A model generated the notes under the pieces. That model ran no database searches. It was not told where the DNA came from and saw nothing but the letters and a program-made list of their open reading frames with translations. Of a stretch of DNA of 64,000 nt, positions 59,884 through 64,000 are shown piece by piece (the first letter of the stretch is position 1; every line of letters begins with the position of its first letter). The translations under genes were made by a program, and so were the position numbers. The DNA is from Acidobacteriota bacterium (lineage in GTDB: Bacteria > Acidobacteriota > Blastocatellia > Pyrinomonadales > Pyrinomonadaceae), in assembly GCA_016700175.1 (NCBI GenBank), contig CP065003.1, positions 2,862,001 to 2,926,000 on the forward strand, given 5' to 3'.

Positions 59884-61434
59884 TCATTCCCATCTACCGT
59901 TTAGGTCCTTCGCGGGAAAAGCGATCGACTGAACTCCTCCGAGCCTGACCCGGTCTGTGTCCTTAAAACTGATGATCGGAATCAGGCCCTGTTCAAGAAG
60001 TGCGTCGCACGCCTCGTGCGTCATCGCGATCTCACCGCAGGGTTTTGTCTTGGTTTCACCATCCTCCGAATACACGTGAGTCGGCAGGCCGTCGACATTG
60101 AGCTGATATCGGCCACGAATCTCCCATCCAAACGCCCTGTATCCCCAGGCAAGGACCAACCCGCAGACGAACGACGGATTCGCCCAAAGATACTGATCGT
60201 GCTTTCCTTCCTCCGTAAGTTCTTCAAAATCAAAAGCTTCCGCAGGCTCTGTGTCCTCGCCGTACGGCAGACGGACAAGGAAACGGGGAATCGCCAGCCC
60301 GAGGTTCACCGCCTCCGGGACTGTCCGCAGCATCGCCCAAAGCTTTCCGGCCTCCGAATCCTCAGCAAGATCCCAATCGGCGGGTGTTGGATGAGCCGCA
60401 AGTGATTCAATTCCAAGCATTTGCGGCCTAATGTGAGATACGAACGGCGCATTGATCACGTTGGAGATCTTGGCCAGCCTGATCAGCGTCGCGGTGTCCT
60501 CGACATTCAGCTCAAAATCGTAGTTTCCGCAGATCAAAGCCCAGGATTCCACGCGCGTACTTTCCATTGCGTCTTTTACAGCTACCCTAAAATACTGCGA
60601 GTCAGTGAGATCGTCTACAGCCTTTAAGTCTCTTGTAAGTTCTTCCTTGCTAAGATCGTACAGGAAGAGCTTGAGGTCGCTCGCTGTCTCGACCCGACGG
60701 ACTACAAGATACAGTCCCCTCCACGCCGCCTCGAGCGACTTGAACTCCGGGTGGTGTACGATCTTCCGCATAAGATCGCTTGTCATCCCGTCGATCACGG
60801 CAACGAGCTTGGCCTGCTCCGCCTCGTCAGTCTTTACGAGATGCGGCTTTACAAGCTCCCTTACCAATCTGCTAAGTTCTGTCTTATCAGTAGTTTGTGT
60901 AGCATAAGAATCTGCGTCACGCTTCGCGCTTCCCAGGATGTCGTCAAGAAGATCGCCGCCTTCGACCGTCTGCTCGGGAGCCGCCTTAGCCGCTTCTCTC
61001 GGCGCTTCCGGTTCGGAATAAGCCTCGTCGTCTACCCAGCTCCTTACCTCGCGTGCGGCTGCGTCGTATTCCGCGGGATCGAGCAGCCTTTTTCGAAGGT
61101 CCCGCAGATCGCTGAAGAGAGGGACAGTTCTGAAAATACTGTCCGGATGGAAATCATCCAGCCCGCGAAACCGTAAGGTGACCGCACCCGTCCCTTCGCC
61201 GCCCGGCTCGATTCTCAGAGAAACGTTCGAATGGCCCATAACCTCTTCGAAGTTATCCCGGTCGATCTCGATCGGGACGGGAACGGGCAGTTTTTCATCG
61301 GACGCGCCCAGACTGTTCGCCCTTCCGGTGTAATCGCCTGCGAACAGAATGTGAAACGGCGGATCCTCCGGAACCGGAACGGCCTCGGTCTCCATCGATA
61401 CCTGTGCTTCGAAATCGGTTTCAGTAGGCAGCAT
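59884..61434 (-). CDS. Fused TssB-TssC contractile sheath protein
   Basis: 516 residues. GGAGG lies 10 nt before the ATG. Residues about 25-115 are TssB/VipA-like (PFHILFAGDYTGR, PVPIEIDRDNFEEVM, VTLRFRGLDDFHPDSIF). An acidic linker (about 125-175) follows, then TssC/VipB-like sequence (IVHHPEFKSLEAAWRGLYLVVRRVETASDLKLFLYDLSKEEL, WALICGNYDFE, FVSHIRPQMLGIE, YLWANPSFVCGLVLAWGY). These normally form two proteins of about 160 and 490 residues, so this is a compact fusion. No other type VI or phage-tail genes are adjacent. The role is inferred as the sheath of a contractile injection apparatus. Confidence 0.88.
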   Translation of the reverse strand: MLPTETDFEAQVSMETEAVPVPEDPPFHILFAGDYTGRANSLGASDEKLPVPVPIEIDRDNFEEVMGHSNVSLRIEPGGEGTGAVTLRFRGLDDFHPDSIFRTVPLFSDLRDLRKRLLDPAEYDAAAREVRSWVDDEAYSEPEAPREAAKAAPEQTVEGGDLLDDILGSAKRDADSYATQTTDKTELSRLVRELVKPHLVKTDEAEQAKLVAVIDGMTSDLMRKIVHHPEFKSLEAAWRGLYLVVRRVETASDLKLFLYDLSKEELTRDLKAVDDLTDSQYFRVAVKDAMESTRVESWALICGNYDFELNVEDTATLIRLAKISNVINAPFVSHIRPQMLGIESLAAHPTPADWDLAEDSEAGKLWAMLRTVPEAVNLGLAIPRFLVRLPYGEDTEPAEAFDFEELTEEGKHDQYLWANPSFVCGLVLAWGYRAFGWEIRGRYQLNVDGLPTHVYSEDGETKTKPCGEIAMTHEACDALLEQGLIPIISFKDTDRVRLGGVQSIAFPAKDLNGRWE

Positions 61435-61679
61435 AATGCCTTTTCCTCCATACTCTGCTTGATTCAGGCCTAGACTATCATCCTTTGATATTGGAAAGTC
61501 AACATTCCCAAACTCACGCGGTAATCCGCATTTGCAGAGTAAGATCAGTCCCGGATCGGCCTATTCACAAGAGCGGGAGGCAGCATGGCCTGAAAGTTCT
61601 TGCAGTTTTTCAAACACCGAACTAACATCGGCGGGTAACACGAAGAATCGAGCCGGTTGAACCGGAGCTGGAGGCATTG

Positions 61680-62117
61680 ATGGCAACATTGCTCACCGCG
61701 ACCTTCCCGGGAGACACGGAAGGCCAGGCACTTCTTAGAAAGGTTAAGATCGCGATAGCCAACATATGCGGTCACGGCGTGTCGAAGAAGGGTGTTGTTC
61801 TTACAGCGCCAAAGAAGCTCGACAAAGAGCGGGATAACCTGAAGGACGACTACAAGAAGATCTGGAAGGAATGCACGATAGAATACGATCCCGATGAGAC
61901 CGGCGCTTCGGTGCTGATGTCGAAGCGGCAGATCAGACTCGGTCCGTTCTTCCTGCGGCCAAGCATTAGGGTCACGGACCTTGAGGAAGTTATCCTTCAC
62001 GAGTTTCTTCATGTCGCTTTGGACATAAAGGACCGCCAGTTCCATCACGGATTGATGACCCAGATCCTGAAGTACGAGATAGGATATCCGGAAGACTCGG
62101 CAGCGTTCGTGGACTAA
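61680..62117 (+). CDS. Small HExxH putative zinc metallopeptidase
   Basis: 145 residues from the ATG at 61680, with CTGGAGG 6 nt upstream. HEFLH at residues 107-111 (EVILHEFLHVALDI), with His122 or His123 as third ligand (RQFHHGLM), gives a minimal zinc site as in minigluzincin/SprT-like folds. No signal peptide. Divergent from the TssB-TssC fusion across a 245-bp gap (61435-61679) in which I see no other feature. I do not recognise a named family; link to the sheath gene is by position only. Confidence 0.75.
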   Translation: MATLLTATFPGDTEGQALLRKVKIAIANICGHGVSKKGVVLTAPKKLDKERDNLKDDYKKIWKECTIEYDPDETGASVLMSKRQIRLGPFFLRPSIRVTDLEEVILHEFLHVALDIKDRQFHHGLMTQILKYEIGYPEDSAAFVD

Positions 62118-62283
62118 GTTCGGGAGAATAGGGTCCTGAGCCCTGAATCCGGAGTTCAGATGACACACGACCGCCGTCCTGCGAATGGAATGATCGGGAT
62201 GAGCGGTCACGTTGACCGGCTAACTGAGTTTCGAATCCGCAATACCTGCGGAGCGGTTGTCTTTGACCGCAAGGAGCGAATAA

Positions 62284-62784
62284 ATGGCAGAAGAATCGAC
62301 GGTCTGGGTGACGATCAAGCGCTGGATGGGTGCTTGCGCTGCGGCAGCGGAATACGACGACATACGGGCCGCCGTTGGAGACGCACAGGAAAAGGTGGAC
62401 CAGGCGATCGTGGTCGGGAATTTCTTCCAGGAAGACTCGAGGGTGTTTGAGAAGCTGAACACCGCGAACGAAGGGCTGGGAAAGATCCTGGAATCTCTCG
62501 ATAAAGCGACGAACATCTGCCTGGATATTCAGGCCGTCAACAAGATCCACGACGCGATCGTGGTACTGGACAAGCCGAACATCATGCAAAGCAATCCGCA
62601 GGCAGCCGCGGACGCTTTCGACAGCCTATTCCAGGGATTCGGAAGACTTTGCCGGCATCTTCCTCCGCCGGCGGACGAATGGGGCACGTTCTTCGAGAGC
62701 TTTAATCTGTTCGGCAATGTTCAGAAGAACATCTACGCTCCGTACTTTGGAAGGCTCGAAGCGGCAAGGAAGGGAGAGTATTGA
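62284..62784 (+). CDS. Helical protein of unknown function
   Basis: 166 residues preceded by GCAAGGAG at 6 nt spacing. Predicted largely helical, with EYDDIRAAVGDAQEKVDQAIVVGNFF, RVFEKLNTANEGLGKILESLDKA and QAAADAFDSLFQGFGRLCRHLPPPADEWGTFFES. No signal peptide or TM. I do not recognise the family. It follows the HExxH gene by 166 bp on the same strand and may form a unit with it. Confidence 0.7.
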   Translation: MAEESTVWVTIKRWMGACAAAAEYDDIRAAVGDAQEKVDQAIVVGNFFQEDSRVFEKLNTANEGLGKILESLDKATNICLDIQAVNKIHDAIVVLDKPNIMQSNPQAAADAFDSLFQGFGRLCRHLPPPADEWGTFFESFNLFGNVQKNIYAPYFGRLEAARKGEY

Positions 62785-62818
62785 TCCCGGATAATGCGTC
62801 TGTCTTTAAATCGGTAGC

Positions 62819-64000
62819 CTAGCCTACCCCGTAAGCCAGCATCGCGTCCGCCACTTTTATAAAGCCGCCGATGTTCGCACCTTGAACGTAGTCGACGTGC
62901 CCGTTCTCAATGCATCCGAACTCGACGCATTTCGAGTGAATGTTCCCCATTATCGTCTGAAGCCTCTGATCGACTTCTGACCTTGACCAGGAGAGTCGCG
63001 CGCTGTTCTGGGCCATCTCGAGCCCCGAGACGGCGACGCCTCCGGCGTTCGCGGCTTTTCCGGGACCGTAAAGAACCTTTGCATCTTGAAAGACCTTAGC
63101 GCCTCTGGCAGTCGTGGGCATGTTGGCGCCTTCCGAAACAGCGATACATCCGTTCGAGACGAGCGTCTTTGCATCCTCGGCCGTTATCTCGTTCTCGGTG
63201 GCCGAGGGAAATGCCAGATCTCCGGCAATGCTCCAGGGTTTTTCGCCTTCGTAGAACTTGCAGCCAAATTCCTTAGCGTACTCTTCGATACGGCCGCGCC
63301 GTTCGTTCTTCAGCTCCTTCACAAAGGCGAGCTTTTCGCTGTTAATACCGTCCGGGTCGTGAATGAAACCCGATGAATCAGAAAGTGTGATCACTTTCGC
63401 GCCGAGTTCGGTCGCTTTCTCGGTAGTGTACTGCGCTACGTTTCCCGATCCGGAAACGATCGCCGTCTTTCCGGATATGCCTTCTCCAACCCGGTTCAGC
63501 ATGTTTCTCATAAAGTAGACGCAGCCGTATCCCGTGGCTTCGGGCCTGATCTCGCTTCCGCCGTACGCCATTCCTTTGCCGGTCAACGCTCCCGTGAACT
63601 GGGTGGAGAGGCGTTTGTACTGCCCGTATAGATACCCGATCTCGCGCGAGCCGACACCTATGTCGCCCGCAGGTACGTCAGTGAACTGGCCGATGTGCTT
63701 GTAAAGCTCGGTCATCATCGACTGACAAAAGCGCATAACCTCATTGTCCGACTTGCCCTTCGGATCGAAATCGGATCCGCCCTTGCCGCCGCCCATAGGT
63801 ATCCCTGTCAGGCTGTTTTTGAATGTCTGCTCGAACGCGAGGAATTTGAGGATGCTGAGTTTCACGCTTTTGTGGAACCGGAGCCCGCCTTTGTATGGAC
63901 CGATGGAGTTGTTCCACTGGACGCGGAATCCGCGGTTCGTCTGAACGCGGCCTTTGTCGTCTTCCCACGTCACGCGGAACATTATCACCCTGTCGGGCTC
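62819..64000 (-). CDS. gdhA: Glutamate dehydrogenase (NADP-type), 5' partial
   Basis: The frame is open to the end of the window; the visible N-terminal residues EPDRVIMFRVTWEDDKGRVQTNRGFRVQWN correspond to about residue 50 of GdhA. Substrate and catalytic residues are seen in GPYKGGLRFHKSV, GIPMGGGKGGSDFDPKGKSDNEVMRFCQSMM and PAGDIGVGSREIGYLYGQYK. The dinucleotide-binding motif is SGSGNVAQYTTEKA, and GKAANAGGVAVSGLEMAQNS lies near the end. It interconverts glutamate and 2-oxoglutarate plus ammonium. The 34-bp gap to the unknown helical gene is convergent. Confidence 0.95.
   Translation of the reverse strand, partial: EPDRVIMFRVTWEDDKGRVQTNRGFRVQWNNSIGPYKGGLRFHKSVKLSILKFLAFEQTFKNSLTGIPMGGGKGGSDFDPKGKSDNEVMRFCQSMMTELYKHIGQFTDVPAGDIGVGSREIGYLYGQYKRLSTQFTGALTGKGMAYGGSEIRPEATGYGCVYFMRNMLNRVGEGISGKTAIVSGSGNVAQYTTEKATELGAKVITLSDSSGFIHDPDGINSEKLAFVKELKNERRGRIEEYAKEFGCKFYEGEKPWSIAGDLAFPSATENEITAEDAKTLVSNGCIAVSEGANMPTTARGAKVFQDAKVLYGPGKAANAGGVAVSGLEMAQNSARLSWSRSEVDQRLQTIMGNIHSKCVEFGCIENGHVDYVQGANIGGFIKVADAMLAYGVG

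Overview
The window is a GC-rich (high fifties percent by eye) bacterial chromosome segment with ordinary housekeeping genes and unusually repeat-rich intergenic DNA. A GWxTD-domain protein, an AsnB of the exopolysaccharide type, Trm112-ribbon methyltransferases, a fused TssB-TssC sheath protein and the many small array repeats suggest Acidobacteriota, possibly Blastocatellia. That assignment is inference. No rRNA, tRNA, CRISPR array or complete insertion sequence was recognised.

Layout. 0-0.7 kb: an MBL-fold hydrolase cut by the window edge. 1.4-9.5 kb: a tetR-controlled HAE1-type RND efflux operon (MFP, RND pump, small membrane protein, TolC) with a 16-bp palindromic operator. 9.6-17.5 kb: envelope or polysaccharide genes (AsnB, polyprenyl-phosphate-type GT2, ACP plus FabF-like ketosynthase, two methyltransferases). 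17.5-27.3 kb: an SDR protein, thymidylate synthase and dihydrofolate reductase, several small DUF proteins, a FGGY kinase, a kelch gene broken by an amber codon, and transketolase. 27.6-31.4 kb: three secreted proteins of unknown function. 31.9-37.3 kb: murA, a HicAB toxin-antitoxin pair, guaA and a DASS anion transporter. 37.4-45.4 kb: a small ORF and a Cus-like Cu/Ag efflux cluster. 45.4-53.4 kb: small enzymes, a 14-repeat FG-GAP protein, DUF883, GNAT and GWxTD proteins. 53.5-59.8 kb: tatC, tatA/B, selD, parB, parA, parS and mnmG, an arrangement typical of an origin-proximal region. 59.9-64 kb: an orphan TssB-TssC fusion, a small HExxH protein, an unknown helical protein and a glutamate dehydrogenase cut by the window edge.

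Main observations. (1) selD is a selenoprotein gene: the frame continues through an in-frame TGA to an upstream ATG with a Shine-Dalgarno sequence. The TGA falls where the catalytic Cys belongs, three residues before the catalytic Lys, and a stem-loop with a G-first loop follows. (2) Short degenerate tandem arrays of strict 7-bp or 9-bp period sit in inverted pairs around 50-200 bp spacers. They abut stop codons and have entered two coding sequences in frame, encoding a PQSSVLSP peptide. (3) A roughly 90-nt element with two hairpins, a Shine-Dalgarno sequence and ATGTCTGT occurs twice, once in front of a 50-codon ORF. (4) The TssB-TssC fusion stands alone beside two uncharacterised genes. Start codons were often moved inward from the longest open frame on the basis of Shine-Dalgarno sequences, signal peptides or catalytic residues, and this is stated gene by gene.
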